Shown here piece after piece: positions 27,484 through 36,842 of a stretch of DNA of 64,000 nucleotides (position 1 is its first letter; each line of letters begins with the position of its first letter). Source of the DNA: Thermohalobaculum sp963822985 (GTDB lineage: Bacteria > Pseudomonadota > Alphaproteobacteria > Rhodobacterales > Rhodobacteraceae); contig CAWGJU010000005.1 in NCBI GenBank assembly GCA_963822985.1, positions 247,991 through 311,990 on the forward strand. The letters run 5' to 3'. The translations under genes and the position numbers were made by a program. The notes beneath the pieces are model-generated. The model had not been told where the DNA came from. It saw nothing but the letters and a program-made list of their open reading frames with translations, and did no database searches.

Positions 27484-29982
27484 TCAGCCGTCCTTGCGGA
27501 TCGTCGCGTTCTGCGGGTCATAGGGGCTCTCCTCGACCACCTCGGCAGGCCAGAGCTCGCGCAGCATGCGGAGCTGCAGCTTCTGGCCAGGCTTGGCGAG
27601 ATCGGGCCGGACATAGGCGATGCCGATCTGCTTGCCGAAATGCACCGAATAGCCCCCCGAGGTGAGGCGCCCGACCTTCTGGCCGTCGAGCACCAGCGCC
27701 TCCTTGCCCCAGGGGTCGGCGTCCTCCGGCCCGTCGATCAGCACGGTGACGCAAGCCGAGCGGATGCCCGTCTCCTGCATCACCGCCTTGCCGCGAAAGT
27801 CCTTGGCCATGTCGACGAAGCGGTCGAGGCCGCTCTCCAGCGGCGTCGCGTCGCGGCCGAGGTCCGAGCCGAAGGCGCGGTAGGATTTCTCCTGCCGCAG
27901 CCAGTTCTGCGCCCGCGCGCCGCAGAGGCGCAGGCCCCCGGGAACCTCGGCCTGCTCGCTCGCCGCGGCCAGCCGGTCGAAGAGGTAGTTCTGCATCTCC
28001 ATCGGATGGTGCAGCTCCCAGCCGAGCTCGCCCGTATAGGCGACGCGGATGGCCAGCGTCCGGCACATGCCGAGGTCCAGCTCGCGGGCCGAGAGCCAGG
28101 GGAAGCGCTTGTTCGACAGCGCGCTGCCTGGGTCGGCGTCCACGACCAGCGGGCGCAGCACGTCGCGCGAGCGCGGGCCGGCGATGGCGAAGACGCCCCA
28201 TTGCGTGGAGACGTCCCAGATCTCGATCCAGCCGAGCTCGTCGCGCTGGCGCTCGGCTTCCTTCACCAGGAAGTCGTGGTCGTACGCCTGCGCGGCGCCG
28301 GCGGTGATGACGTAGTAGTCGTCCTCGGCCAGGCGGACGATGGTCGCCTCGGTGCGGACCGTGCCGGCATCCGTCAGCGCATAGGTCAGGTTGATGCGGC
28401 CGGTGCGGGGCAGCTTGTTGCAGGTCAGCCAGTCGAGGAAGGCGGTGGCGCCGGGGCCGCGGACGCGGTGCTTGGTGAAGGCGGTGGCGTCGAAGAGGCC
28501 CACGCTCTCACGCACGGCCTTGGCCTCCTCGACGGCATAGGACCACCAGCCGCCGCGGCGGAACGACCGCGCGGCGTGGTCGTCGAAGCCCTGCGGCGCA
28601 TAGTAGTTCGGCCGCTCCCAGCCGTTCACCTGGCCGAATTGGGCGCCGCGGGCCTTGAGCCGGTCATAGCAGGGTGCAGTGCGCAACGGGCGGCAGGCCG
28701 GGCGCTCCTCGTCCGGGTGGTGCAGGACGTAGACGTGGTCGTACGCCTCCTCATTCTTGCGGGCGGCGTATTCCTTGTTCATCCACCGGCCGAAGCGGCG
28801 CGGGTCGAGCGACCACATGTCGATCTCGGCCTCGCCCTCGGTCATCAGCTGGGCGAGGTAATGGCCGGTGCCGCCGGCCGCCGTGATGCCGAAGGAAAAG
28901 CCCTCGGCCAGCCAGAAATTCTCCACCCCCGGCGCGGGCCCGAGCAGCGGGTTGCCGTCGGGCGTGTAGCAGATCGGCCCGTTGTAGTCGTCCTTGAGGC
29001 CTACGGTCTCGGAGGACGGGATGCGGTGCAGCATCGACATGTACTCGGCCTCGATGCGCTCGAGATCGAGCTCGAAGAGGTCGGCGCGGAAGCTGTCGGG
29101 CACGCCATGGACGAAGCGGGCCGGCGCGCCCTTCTCGTAAGGCCCGAGGATCCAGCCGCCGCGCTCCTCGCGGACGTACCATTTGGCGTCGGCATCGCGC
29201 AGGACGGGGTGCTCGGGGTGCGAGCGGCGCCACTCGACCAGCGCCGGGTCCGGCTCGGTGACGATGTACTGGTGCTCGACCGGTATCGCCGGGAGCTCGA
29301 GCCCGAGCATCGCCGCGGTGCGCTGGGCATGGTTGCCGGTGGCGGTGACGACGTGCTCGCAGGTGATGGCGAAGGCCTCGTCGGTCGGCACGAGGTTGCC
29401 GCCGCGGTCGGCCATGATGCAGCCCGTGACCTGCCACTCGCCGTTGCGCCGGGCGTAGCCGTCGACCTGGGCGCGGCGGACGATCTCGACGCCGCGCTGG
29501 CGGGCGCCGCGGGCCATCGCCTGCGTCACGTCGGCCGGGTTGATGTAGCCGTCGGTCGGATGGAAGATCGCGCCCTTCAGGTCGTCGGTGCGCAGCAGCG
29601 GCCAGCGCTCGCCGATCTCCTTCGGTGTCAGCCATTCGAAGGGGATGCCCACCGTCTCGGCGGTGGTGGCATAGAGCATGTACTCGTCCATGCGGTCCTG
29701 CGTCTGCGCCATGCGCAGGTTGCCGACGACCGAGAAGCCGGGGTTGAGGCCCGTCTCGGCCTCGAGCGCTTTGTAGAACTTGACCGAATAGTCGTGGATG
29801 TGGCTGGTCGCGTAGCTCATGTTGAAGAGGGGCAGCAAGCCCGCCGCATGCCAGGTGCTGCCGCTGGTCAGCTCGTCGCGCTCGAGCAAGACGCAGTCCC
29901 AGCCGGCCTTGGCCAGGTGATAGGCGATGCCGCAGCCGACCGCGCCGCCGCCGACCACCACCACGCGCGCATGGGTCTTCAT
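27484..29982 (-). CDS. FAD-dependent dehydrogenase with GcvT domain (dimethylglycine/sarcosine dehydrogenase-like)
   Basis: The 832-residue protein joins an N-terminal FAD oxidoreductase to a C-terminal GcvT-like folate-binding domain, the layout of dimethylglycine and sarcosine dehydrogenases. The dinucleotide motif VVVGGGAVGCGIAYHLA is near residue 8, followed by STWHAAGLLP, and FGITAAGGTGHYLAQLM closes the FAD part. The GcvT part shows VGLFDATAFTKHRVRGPGA, VAYTGELGWELHHPMEMQ and KDFRGK. It would demethylate N-methylated glycine-type compounds, passing the one-carbon unit to tetrahydrofolate. The start MKTHARVVVVGG at 29982 follows AAAGGGGG. No frameshifts are seen. The exact substrate is not certain. 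Confidence 0.9.
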   Translation of the reverse strand: MKTHARVVVVGGGAVGCGIAYHLAKAGWDCVLLERDELTSGSTWHAAGLLPLFNMSYATSHIHDYSVKFYKALEAETGLNPGFSVVGNLRMAQTQDRMDEYMLYATTAETVGIPFEWLTPKEIGERWPLLRTDDLKGAIFHPTDGYINPADVTQAMARGARQRGVEIVRRAQVDGYARRNGEWQVTGCIMADRGGNLVPTDEAFAITCEHVVTATGNHAQRTAAMLGLELPAIPVEHQYIVTEPDPALVEWRRSHPEHPVLRDADAKWYVREERGGWILGPYEKGAPARFVHGVPDSFRADLFELDLERIEAEYMSMLHRIPSSETVGLKDDYNGPICYTPDGNPLLGPAPGVENFWLAEGFSFGITAAGGTGHYLAQLMTEGEAEIDMWSLDPRRFGRWMNKEYAARKNEEAYDHVYVLHHPDEERPACRPLRTAPCYDRLKARGAQFGQVNGWERPNYYAPQGFDDHAARSFRRGGWWSYAVEEAKAVRESVGLFDATAFTKHRVRGPGATAFLDWLTCNKLPRTGRINLTYALTDAGTVRTEATIVRLAEDDYYVITAGAAQAYDHDFLVKEAERQRDELGWIEIWDVSTQWGVFAIAGPRSRDVLRPLVVDADPGSALSNKRFPWLSARELDLGMCRTLAIRVAYTGELGWELHHPMEMQNYLFDRLAAASEQAEVPGGLRLCGARAQNWLRQEKSYRAFGSDLGRDATPLESGLDRFVDMAKDFRGKAVMQETGIRSACVTVLIDGPEDADPWGKEALVLDGQKVGRLTSGGYSVHFGKQIGIAYVRPDLAKPGQKLQLRMLRELWPAEVVEESPYDPQNATIRKDG

Positions 29983-30089
29983 GGGCTTGCCCCCTTTGCC
30001 TACTGCAGCCGGCATAGTCCCGGGGGCCGAGACGGAGTCGAGGGGTTGCGACCTCGCCGGGGGAGATTGCGACGTCGCCGGACGCGAAA

Positions 30090-30149
30090 CGGCCCCTCAT
30101 TGGGGGCCGCAGGCAAGCGAGAAGGCCCCGCAGGGGCGGGGCCTTCTCG
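30090..30149. terminator. Two hairpins downstream of the 30.2-30.6 kb gene
   Basis: CGGCCCC / GGGGGCCG forms one stem (30090-30109). CGAGAAGGCCCCGC pairs with a matching GGGGCCTTCTCG arm in the next (about 30118-30149). The second is long and strong. They lie 3' of the small secreted protein gene on the minus strand and upstream of the FAD/GcvT gene, so a termination role is likely although no long T-tract is present. Confidence 0.5.
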
Positions 30150-30167
30150 GTCAGCGCCTCGCGCGCC

Positions 30168-30578
30168 TTACGGCAGCGCGTTATAGACGACCATGACGAT
30201 CGTGTTGTCGTCGTCCGAGACCTCGACCAGATGGTTGCCCGTGGCGATCCAGTGCGAGTTGTCGCTCAGCTTTGGCAGGTCGCCGAGCTCGGCCGGAACG
30301 GACTTGGTCGGCGCGTCCGCCGGCAGTTTTTCGCCAGGGACGATCTGGGCATTGATGCTGTCGGGCAGGTCCTGAGGCGTTTCGTAGGCCGCGGCCTCGC
30401 CAAAGGCATCCTGCGCGCGCTCGACGATCTCGCGCTTGATCTCGAACTTGTCCCGCATGCCCTTCTCGTAGACGATCGTGGGCTTGCCGGCCTCGATGTC
30501 CGTGGCGGCTGTCCCGGCCGCCATGCCGTAGGACGTCGCAGCACCCAGGAACAGGGCGGCGAGAAGCGTGCGTTTCAT
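30168..30578 (-). CDS. Small secreted protein, function unknown
   Basis: The 136-residue product starts with a signal peptide (MKRTLLAALFLGAATSYGMA, cleavage near AA-GT). The mature part contains KPTIVYEKGMRDKFEIKREI and ends DNSHWIATGNHLVEVSDDDN followed by TIVMVVYNALP. I do not recognise a domain; DUF1236-like proteins share a similar layout but I cannot confirm that. It would reside in the periplasm. The start is preceded by AGGAGACGAG. It is flanked by hairpins 3' and a tandem repeat 5'. Confidence 0.7.
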   Translation of the reverse strand: MKRTLLAALFLGAATSYGMAAGTAATDIEAGKPTIVYEKGMRDKFEIKREIVERAQDAFGEAAAYETPQDLPDSINAQIVPGEKLPADAPTKSVPAELGDLPKLSDNSHWIATGNHLVEVSDDDNTIVMVVYNALP

Positions 30579-30711
30579 GTCTCGTCTCCTTTTGTACAAC
30601 GGCCGGCCAGCACGGCCGTCGACGAAGCGCTTCGCAAACGCGTTCACCGGCGCCAGCTCCGCGCTTTGGCGCGACCACCAATCCTGCTCTTCCAACGCGT
30701 CGGCGCCGCGA

Positions 30712-30797
30712 TGGTTTCGACCCGGGATGGTTTCGGCCGGGATGGTCTCGGCCGGGACTGGTCTCGGCCGGGATGGTCTCGGCCGGGATGGTCTCGG
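30712..30797. repeat. 15-16 bp tandem repeat
   Basis: About six imperfect copies of GATGGTCTCGGCCGG (variants GATGGTTTCGGCCGG, GACTGGTCTCGGCCGG) lie head to tail, ending at the 3' end of the adenine deaminase gene. Copies differ by one to three bases, and two have an extra base. The block lies in the 221 bp between that gene and the small secreted protein gene. It is too short-period and spacer-free to be a CRISPR array. Confidence 0.85.
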
Positions 30798-30799
30798 CG

Positions 30800-32584
30800 T
30801 CAGACGAGGAGCTCGGTCCTGGCAAAGCGGCGGACGTCGATCAGCCCGAGGTCCGAGATGCGCAGCTCCGGAATGACGACCAGCGCGAGCAGCGAGTGCT
30901 GCATGTACGCGTTGTTGAGCCCGCAGCCGCAGGCGCGCATCGCCGCCATCAGCCGGCCGGCCTTCTCGGCGACACTGCGCGCCGGCGCGTTCGAGATGAG
31001 GCCGGCGATCGGCAGCTCGACCAGCGCCAGCTCCTCGCCCTCGCGCCAGAGCGTGACGCCGCCGCCGACTTCGGCCAGCCGGTTGGCAGCGCGCGCCATA
31101 TCGAGCTTGGATGTGCCGACGACGATCATGTGGTGGCTGTCATGCGCGACGGTCGAGGCCATGGCGCAGGGCACGTCATAGCCGAAGCCCGAGACGAAGC
31201 CGTTCGTGACCTGGCCCGTGGCGCGGTGGCGCTCGACCAGCGCGATCTGGCAGATGTCCTGCGCCCTGTCCATCTGGACGAGGCCGCCGGCGACGCCAAG
31301 CTCGGCCTCGAGCGCGCGGGTCGGCGCTTGGTTCTCGACGACGCCGATGACCCGTGCTCGAACCCTAGGCGCCGCCGGCGGGGCGGGAATGTCGAAGTCC
31401 GTAGGCGTTAGCGGTCGCTTCAGGTGCACCGTGTTCCGCGCGCTGTCGGGATAGGCGAAGCCCGGGGCGGCCACGCGCATCTCGCCGGCTTCGGCGATCA
31501 CGATGCCGCGGGCGATCACCGTCTCTATCGGCAGCGCCCTGAGGTCGGAGGTGAGGACGAGGTCGGCGCGGCGGCCGGGCGCGATCGAGCCGAGCTCGCG
31601 CTCCAGCCCGAAATGGGTGACGGTGTTGATCGTTGCCATCTGGATCGCGATCAGCGGGTCGAGCCCCTGGGCGATGGCGTGGCGGACGACGCGGTTCATA
31701 TGCCCCTCGTCGACCAGCGTGCCGGAATGGCAATCGTCGGTGCAGAGGATGAAGTTGCGCGGGTCGAGCCCCTTTTGCGTCACCGCCGTGATCTGTGACG
31801 CGACGTCGTACCAGGCGGAACCCAGGCGCAGCATGGCGCGCATGCCCTGGCGGACGCGGGCGATGGCGTCAGCCTCGCGCGTGCCCTCGTGGTCGTCGGC
31901 GGGCCCGCCCGCGACATAGGCGTGGAAGGCAGGCCCAAGGTCGGGCGAGGCATAGTGGCCGCCGATCGTCTTGCCAGCGGCGCGCGTCGCGGCCATCTCG
32001 CCCAGCATCTTGGGGTCGGCGGCGGCGACGCCGGGGAAGTTCATCATTTCGCCCAGGCCGATGATGCCGGGCCAGCCCATCGCCTCGGCGACATCCTCGG
32101 GGCCGATCTCGTGGCCGGTGGTCTCGAGCCCCGGGGCCGACGGCGCGCAGGAGGGCATCTGGACGAAGACGTTGATCGGCTGGGCCAAGGCCTCGTCATG
32201 CATCAGCCGGACGCCGGGCAGGCCGAGCACGTTGGCGATCTCGTGCGGGTCGACGAACATCGAAGTCGTGCCGTGCGGGGCGACGGCGCGGACGAACTCG
32301 GTGACGGTCAGCATGCCGGATTCGATGTGCATGTGGCCGTCGCAGAGGCCGGGGACGAGGAAGCGGCCCTCCGCCTCGATCACTTGCGTGCCCGGGCCGA
32401 TCATGGCCGAGGCCTCCGGGCCGCAATAGGCGAAGCGGCCCTCGGCGATGGCGAGGTCCGTGCCGGGGATCAGCTCGCGCGAGTGGACGTTCACCCAGAT
32501 GCCGCCGCGCACGACGGTGTCGGCGGGCTCGCGCCCGGCCGCGACGCCGATCAGGCGCGCGGCGCAGTCCTGCCAGGATTTCAT
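30800..32584 (-). CDS. ade: Adenine deaminase
   Basis: The 594-residue protein belongs to the Ade family, which deaminates adenine to hypoxanthine in purine salvage. It has the metal-binding motif PGLCDGHMHIESGMLT, VDPHEIANVLG, the amidohydrolase core, CTDDCHSGTLVDEGHMNRVV, and the C-terminal adenine-deaminase-specific region with VAHDSHHMIVVG. Length matches the family. The start MKSWQD at 32584 is supported by the match to family length; the frame stays open upstream without similarity. Some members act on other compounds, so substrate is assigned by family. Confidence 0.92.
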   Translation of the reverse strand: MKSWQDCAARLIGVAAGREPADTVVRGGIWVNVHSRELIPGTDLAIAEGRFAYCGPEASAMIGPGTQVIEAEGRFLVPGLCDGHMHIESGMLTVTEFVRAVAPHGTTSMFVDPHEIANVLGLPGVRLMHDEALAQPINVFVQMPSCAPSAPGLETTGHEIGPEDVAEAMGWPGIIGLGEMMNFPGVAAADPKMLGEMAATRAAGKTIGGHYASPDLGPAFHAYVAGGPADDHEGTREADAIARVRQGMRAMLRLGSAWYDVASQITAVTQKGLDPRNFILCTDDCHSGTLVDEGHMNRVVRHAIAQGLDPLIAIQMATINTVTHFGLERELGSIAPGRRADLVLTSDLRALPIETVIARGIVIAEAGEMRVAAPGFAYPDSARNTVHLKRPLTPTDFDIPAPPAAPRVRARVIGVVENQAPTRALEAELGVAGGLVQMDRAQDICQIALVERHRATGQVTNGFVSGFGYDVPCAMASTVAHDSHHMIVVGTSKLDMARAANRLAEVGGGVTLWREGEELALVELPIAGLISNAPARSVAEKAGRLMAAMRACGCGLNNAYMQHSLLALVVIPELRISDLGLIDVRRFARTELLV

Positions 32585-32654
32585 GAGCCCTCCGCTGAGA
32601 CGCGCGGACAGCCTAGGCGAATTACCGTTAACGGGAAACGGCTCAGCTTCCTGC

Positions 32655-33956
32655 TCAGCTCCCGGCGGCGCGCACGGCGTCGAGCAGCGCGACCGAGACA
32701 TAGCCGTCGGGCGTCATGCCCTGCGCGGCCTGGAACTGGCGGATGGCCGCCCGGCTGTTCGGCCCGACGATGCCGTCCACGCCCTGCGTGTCATAGCCGA
32801 GATCCGTCAACCGGCGCTGCAGCTCCTGCGTCTCGCTGCGGCTGAGCATCCGGTCGCCGCGCGGCCAGGCGAGCGCGAAGGCGGGCGCACCGTCGATCCG
32901 CTCGGCGAGCAGCGCCACCGCCAGCGCGTAGGAAGTGGCGTTGTTGTAGCGCTTGATGACGCGGAAGTTCGGATAGGCGGCGAAGGCGGGACCGCGGGCG
33001 CCGGCGGGCAGCAGGATCTCGACCGCGTCGCCCGGCGGCAGCGTGCCGCGCACCGCGCTGACCCCCAGCGCCTGCCACTCGGCGGTTGGGCGCCGGGTGT
33101 CGTCGTCCGCCAGCCTGTAGTCGAAGCCCTGCGGCAGTCGCACTTCGATCACCGCGGGCTGGCCCCGCTGCCAGCCGAAGCTGCCGAGATAGTTGGCGGT
33201 CGAGCCGAGCGCGTCGGCGGCGTCCGGTGCCCAGACGTTGCGGTGTCCGTCGCCATCGGCGTCGACCGCATAGGAGACGAAGCTCGTCGGGATGAACTGG
33301 GTGTGCCCCATGGCGCCGGCCCAGGAGCCGACCATGGCCGAGGGCGCGATGTCGCCGGCCTGGAGGATCTGCAGCGCCGCCAAGAGCTGCTCTTCCGCGA
33401 ACGCCTGGCGCCGGCCCTCATAGGCCAGCGTGGCCATGCTCTCGATCACCGGTATGTCGCCGAAATTGCTGCCATAGGCCGATTCGAGACCCCAGATGGC
33501 GAGCACCGCGGGATAGTCGACGCCGTAGCGCTGCTCGAGCCGCTGCAGCATCGCCTGGTTCGCCTGCGCCTTCTGCCGCCCGGTGGTGACACGCGCCTCG
33601 GAGACCGCGCTGTCGAGATACTCCCAGATCGGGCGGGTGAACTCGGGCTGGTAGGCGTCGAGCTCCATCACGCGGGCGTTCGGCTCGATGCCGGCAAAGG
33701 CGCGGTCGAAGGTCGCCGGCGTGATGCCCGCGGCCAGCGCGCGGGCGCGGAACGCCTCGCGCCATTCGGCAAAGCTCGCATATTTCGGGCGTGGTTCGGC
33801 GGCCGGGCGCGGCGGCGGCTCGGGCGCGACGGTCTGACCGGCGCTGGAGGCGCAGCCCGTCGCCATCATGATGGCAGCGAGGCCCGCGCCGAGGCTCCAT
33901 GCCCGCGATCTGCCCCGCGATCTGCCCCGCGATCTTGACAGCGATCTGCGCCACAT
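32655..33956 (-). CDS. Lytic murein transglycosylase (MltB family) with PG-binding domain
   Basis: The 433-residue protein has an N-terminal lipoprotein-like signal (AGLAAIMMATGCASSAG), an SLT_2/MltB catalytic domain with VLAIWGLESAYGSNFGDIPV, where the ESxYG Glu is catalytic, and GAMGHTQFIPTSFVSYAVDA. It ends in a PG_binding_1 domain (LQRRLTDLGYDTQGVDGIVG). It cleaves peptidoglycan glycan strands. The N-terminus contains a Ser-Arg-rich run from a 12 bp DNA repeat at about 33904-33945, and the first 20 residues may not be the true start. Next to an NlpC/P60 peptidase, so both act on the cell wall. Confidence 0.9.
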   Translation of the reverse strand: MWRRSLSRSRGRSRGRSRAWSLGAGLAAIMMATGCASSAGQTVAPEPPPRPAAEPRPKYASFAEWREAFRARALAAGITPATFDRAFAGIEPNARVMELDAYQPEFTRPIWEYLDSAVSEARVTTGRQKAQANQAMLQRLEQRYGVDYPAVLAIWGLESAYGSNFGDIPVIESMATLAYEGRRQAFAEEQLLAALQILQAGDIAPSAMVGSWAGAMGHTQFIPTSFVSYAVDADGDGHRNVWAPDAADALGSTANYLGSFGWQRGQPAVIEVRLPQGFDYRLADDDTRRPTAEWQALGVSAVRGTLPPGDAVEILLPAGARGPAFAAYPNFRVIKRYNNATSYALAVALLAERIDGAPAFALAWPRGDRMLSRSETQELQRRLTDLGYDTQGVDGIVGPNSRAAIRQFQAAQGMTPDGYVSVALLDAVRAAGS

Positions 33957-33988
33957 CGCCCGCTCTCCTGCCCGCTCTTTTTTCCGCT

Positions 33989-34864
33989 CTACACCGGCGG
34001 CGCGGGCTCGTCGAGACGGGCGCGGCGGGTGACGGGACCCCCGCCAGCCGCGTCGATGCGCGCCACCGCCTCGCCCAGCGGCTCGACGACGGTGGACATG
34101 TGGTGGCCGTTCGCGTGCACGATCCGTTCGGCGTCGACCATGATTGCGACATGGCCGCGCCAGAAGACCAGGTCGCCGCGCCGGAGCGCCGCGTCCGGCC
34201 CGAGCGCGCGGCCGAGCGCGGCCTGCATGTCGGAATCGCGCGGGGCATTGTGCCCGGCGGCCTGCCGGGCGAGCTGGAGCAGCGCCGAGCAGTCGAGCCC
34301 TGCGGGCGACCGGCCGCCCCAGAGATAAGGCGTGCCGAGGAAGCGCTCGGCTATGACCACCCAGTCCGGCTCGACCCATCCCGACCCGGGCGCGGCCAGC
34401 GGCACGACGTGGCGCAGCGACACCCAGTGCTCCGGCGCGATGCGAGCGAAGCCTTCCCGCTCCGCGGTGATTGCGATCCGGGCGGCGAAGGGCAGCGCGC
34501 CGAAGGCCGGCGATTTCAGGACCGGCCGCCCGTAGAGGTTCGCCCAGAGCGTTGCCACGCGATGCGTGGCCGGCGGCGTCTCGGTGCAGGCGACGGCGTC
34601 GGCCGGCAGATAGCCGACATAGCCGTCGAGCACCGCCTGTCCCCAAGCCCAGGGACCGGAGATCTCGTAGACCGCGACCTCCTCGCCATGCAGGAGCTCG
34701 GTGTCGAAGGCGGCGCATGGATCGGGCGTGGCCCGCATCGGCGCCGAGGCGGCCGTCACGCGGCAGGGCGTGGGATCGGCGAAGCGCGTGGCCGCGACCT
34801 TGCCCGAAAGGTGGCGCGCCGCGAGGTCGGGCCGCGCCGGCGTGAGGCGCCGGTCGACGTTCAC
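33989..34864 (-). CDS. NlpC/P60-family cell-wall peptidase
   Basis: The 291-residue protein has SH3-like segments in its first half (EEVAVYEISGPWAWGQAVLD, LDGYVGYLPADAV) and an NlpC/P60 domain in the second. Catalytic Cys is in GLDCSALLQL, preceded by the family pattern FLGTPYLWGGRSPAG, and the His is in GHVAIMVD, followed by HANGHH. These enzymes hydrolyse peptide bonds in peptidoglycan stems. The start is a GTG at 34864 overlapping the stop of the upstream aminopeptidase gene (GTGA), so translation is likely coupled. No signal peptide is evident. Confidence 0.9.
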   Translation of the reverse strand: MNVDRRLTPARPDLAARHLSGKVAATRFADPTPCRVTAASAPMRATPDPCAAFDTELLHGEEVAVYEISGPWAWGQAVLDGYVGYLPADAVACTETPPATHRVATLWANLYGRPVLKSPAFGALPFAARIAITAEREGFARIAPEHWVSLRHVVPLAAPGSGWVEPDWVVIAERFLGTPYLWGGRSPAGLDCSALLQLARQAAGHNAPRDSDMQAALGRALGPDAALRRGDLVFWRGHVAIMVDAERIVHANGHHMSTVVEPLGEAVARIDAAGGGPVTRRARLDEPAPPV

Positions 34865-36279
34865 CCGCACCCCCCGAAGCGCCCCTCGAGCACCCGCAAG
34901 ACGGCGCGCGCGGCCTGGCACTCGCCGCCCCTGGGTCGGCCCGGGCGCGGCTTTGGGCTCCAGGCATAGATGTCGAAATGCGCCCAGGCGACGTCGGCTA
35001 CGAAGCGCTTGAGAAAGAGCGCCGCCGTGATCGAGCCGGCCATGCCGCCGCCGGGCGCGTTGTCGAGATCGGCGATCTCGGGCTCAATGTCGCGCTCGTA
35101 GCCCGGCCAGAGCGGCATCCGCCAGAGCGGGTCGGCGGCGCGCCGCCCGGCCTGGAAGAGCTCGGCCGCCAGCGGCTCGTCATCCGTGTAGAAGGGGACG
35201 AGGTCGGGCCCCAGCGCGACGCGGGCCGCGCCCGTCAGCGTCGCCATGTCGAGCATCACCGAAGGCAATTCCTCGGCCCCCAGCGCCAGCGCGTCAGCCA
35301 GGACCAGCCGGCCCTCGGCGTCGGTGTTGTTGACCTCGACCGTCCTGCCGAGGCGCGAGCGCAGCACGTCGCCCGGCCGCATCGAGCTGGCGCCGATCGC
35401 GTTCTCAACCGCCGGGATCAGCACGCGCAGGCGCACCGGCAGCCCGAGCCCCATGACCATGTGGGCGAGGCCGAGCACGGTGGCGGCGCCGCCCATGTCC
35501 TTCTTCATCAACAACATGCCGGCGGCGGGCTTGATGTCGAGCCCGCCCGTGTCGAAGCAGACGCCCTTGCCGACCAGGGTCACCTTGGCATCGGCCGGGT
35601 CGCCCCAGGCCATGTCGATCAGCCGCGGCGCCTCGGCGCCGGCCCGGCCGACGGCATGGATCAAGGGGAAGTTGGCGGCGAGCAGCTCCTCGCCCGTCAT
35701 GACGGCGACGCTGGCGCCGTGGCGGGCTGCGAGATCGCGGCAGGCAGCCTCGAGCGCGACTGGGCCTATCTCGTTGGCCGGCGTGTTGATCAGGTCGCGG
35801 GCGAGGAACACGCCCTGGGCGATGCAGGCGATGCGGGCCGGGTCGGTGCCGTCGACGATCAGCTCGGCCGGCGCCTGGTCGCGCGGCTTGTAGCGATCGA
35901 AGCGGTAGCGTCCGAGCCGCCAGCCGAGCGCGGCCTCCTCGGCCGCATCGGCGTCGAGCGGCGTCTCGAGCCGGTAGGTGCCAGGCGGAGCCGAGCGCGC
36001 GAACTCGCCCAGATGGAACCGCTCGCGCGCCCGCGCTGCGGCGTCGCCCCAGCCGATCAGCACCCGGGCCAGGCCGCCGTCCGGCGCCGGCAGCCGCAGC
36101 GATTGGCCGAGCTTGCCAGTGAACCGGTTGGCGCGCGCCCAGGTAAGCGCCGCGGGGTCGAGCGACAGCGCCTCGAGGCCGTCGGCCGGCACCAGCGCCA
36201 GGCCAACGGGCCCGGCCGCGCCGCCGGTTTCGGTGCCGGTGGGGATCGAGGCATCGGCCCTGTCGTCGCTGGAACTCAT
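34861..36279 (-). CDS. M17 leucyl aminopeptidase family protein
   Basis: The 472-residue protein is an M17 cytosolic aminopeptidase, which removes N-terminal amino acids using two metal ions. Family signatures are GKGVCFDTGGLDIKPA with MKKDMGGAA (metal-binding Lys and Asp), and NNTDAEGRLVLADAL (the M17 signature). The C-terminus ends with WAHFDIYAW, as usual. The start MSSSDDRA at 36279 was chosen for length; the frame extends further upstream. It overlaps the NlpC/P60 gene by 4 bases, an arrangement often seen in alphaproteobacteria. Confidence 0.93.
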   Translation of the reverse strand: MSSSDDRADASIPTGTETGGAAGPVGLALVPADGLEALSLDPAALTWARANRFTGKLGQSLRLPAPDGGLARVLIGWGDAAARARERFHLGEFARSAPPGTYRLETPLDADAAEEAALGWRLGRYRFDRYKPRDQAPAELIVDGTDPARIACIAQGVFLARDLINTPANEIGPVALEAACRDLAARHGASVAVMTGEELLAANFPLIHAVGRAGAEAPRLIDMAWGDPADAKVTLVGKGVCFDTGGLDIKPAAGMLLMKKDMGGAATVLGLAHMVMGLGLPVRLRVLIPAVENAIGASSMRPGDVLRSRLGRTVEVNNTDAEGRLVLADALALGAEELPSVMLDMATLTGAARVALGPDLVPFYTDDEPLAAELFQAGRRAADPLWRMPLWPGYERDIEPEIADLDNAPGGGMAGSITAALFLKRFVADVAWAHFDIYAWSPKPRPGRPRGGECQAARAVLRVLEGRFGGCG

Positions 36280-36369
36280 CGCATGCTCACCCGGGAGAAC
36301 CGCCGGCTCGGATGCACCGGCACTCGGCGAGCCTAGCCGGGCAGCGGACGGGCGCAAGCCCGCCCCGCG

Positions 36370-36756
36370 TTAAACCCCCGCGGTGCCCTCGTAGGCGGCG
36401 CAATAGTCCCGAAGGCTGCCGATCGAGACCGAGCGCACCTCGACCATCGCGCGCACCCAATCGGTGGGATCGCCCCGCCGCGCCGCCTGCGAGGCGTAGG
36501 AGGCATATCGCGAGATCATCGAAAGGCCGAGATGGCCGGCCGCGCCGACGATCTCGTGCGCCAGGGCCGCGACCTCGCCCCTGTCGCCCTGATCGGCAAG
36601 TTCGGAGAGCCGGTCGAGCCGGTCGACCAGCTCGAGCATGCCGTCGGCCAGGAGCTCGCAGGTCTGCGGCGTGCCGAGGTGCCGGCGGAGCCGGTCTAGG
36701 TAGTCGCAGTCGAGGATCGGTGGCGGCGGCTCGGTGCGTGCTTGCCATTCCAACAT
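36370..36756 (-). CDS. HPt-like histidine phosphotransfer protein
   Basis: The 128-residue, mostly helical protein contains VAALAHEIVGAAGHLGLSMI, matching the HPt consensus (A-H-x-x-x-G-A-A-x-x-L-G) with a candidate phosphorylated His at about residue 70. HPt proteins pass phosphate between receiver domains and histidine kinases. No kinase or receiver gene lies nearby, so its partners are elsewhere. The start MLEWQAR is preceded by GAGGGTACGAG. A ribosome site and family length support it, but the frame is open upstream. Confidence 0.7.
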   Translation of the reverse strand: MLEWQARTEPPPPILDCDYLDRLRRHLGTPQTCELLADGMLELVDRLDRLSELADQGDRGEVAALAHEIVGAAGHLGLSMISRYASYASQAARRGDPTDWVRAMVEVRSVSIGSLRDYCAAYEGTAGV

Positions 36757-36842
36757 GAACTCGTACCCTCGCGGCGAAAACTCGATCGGTGAGGCTAGCG
36801 GGGCGAAGGTTAAAAAAGCATGAAAGGGCAGCGCCTTGCGCC

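Noticed and set aside
30712..30797. A CRISPR array
   Set aside because: Units are 15-16 bp with no spacers between them and no cas genes are present.
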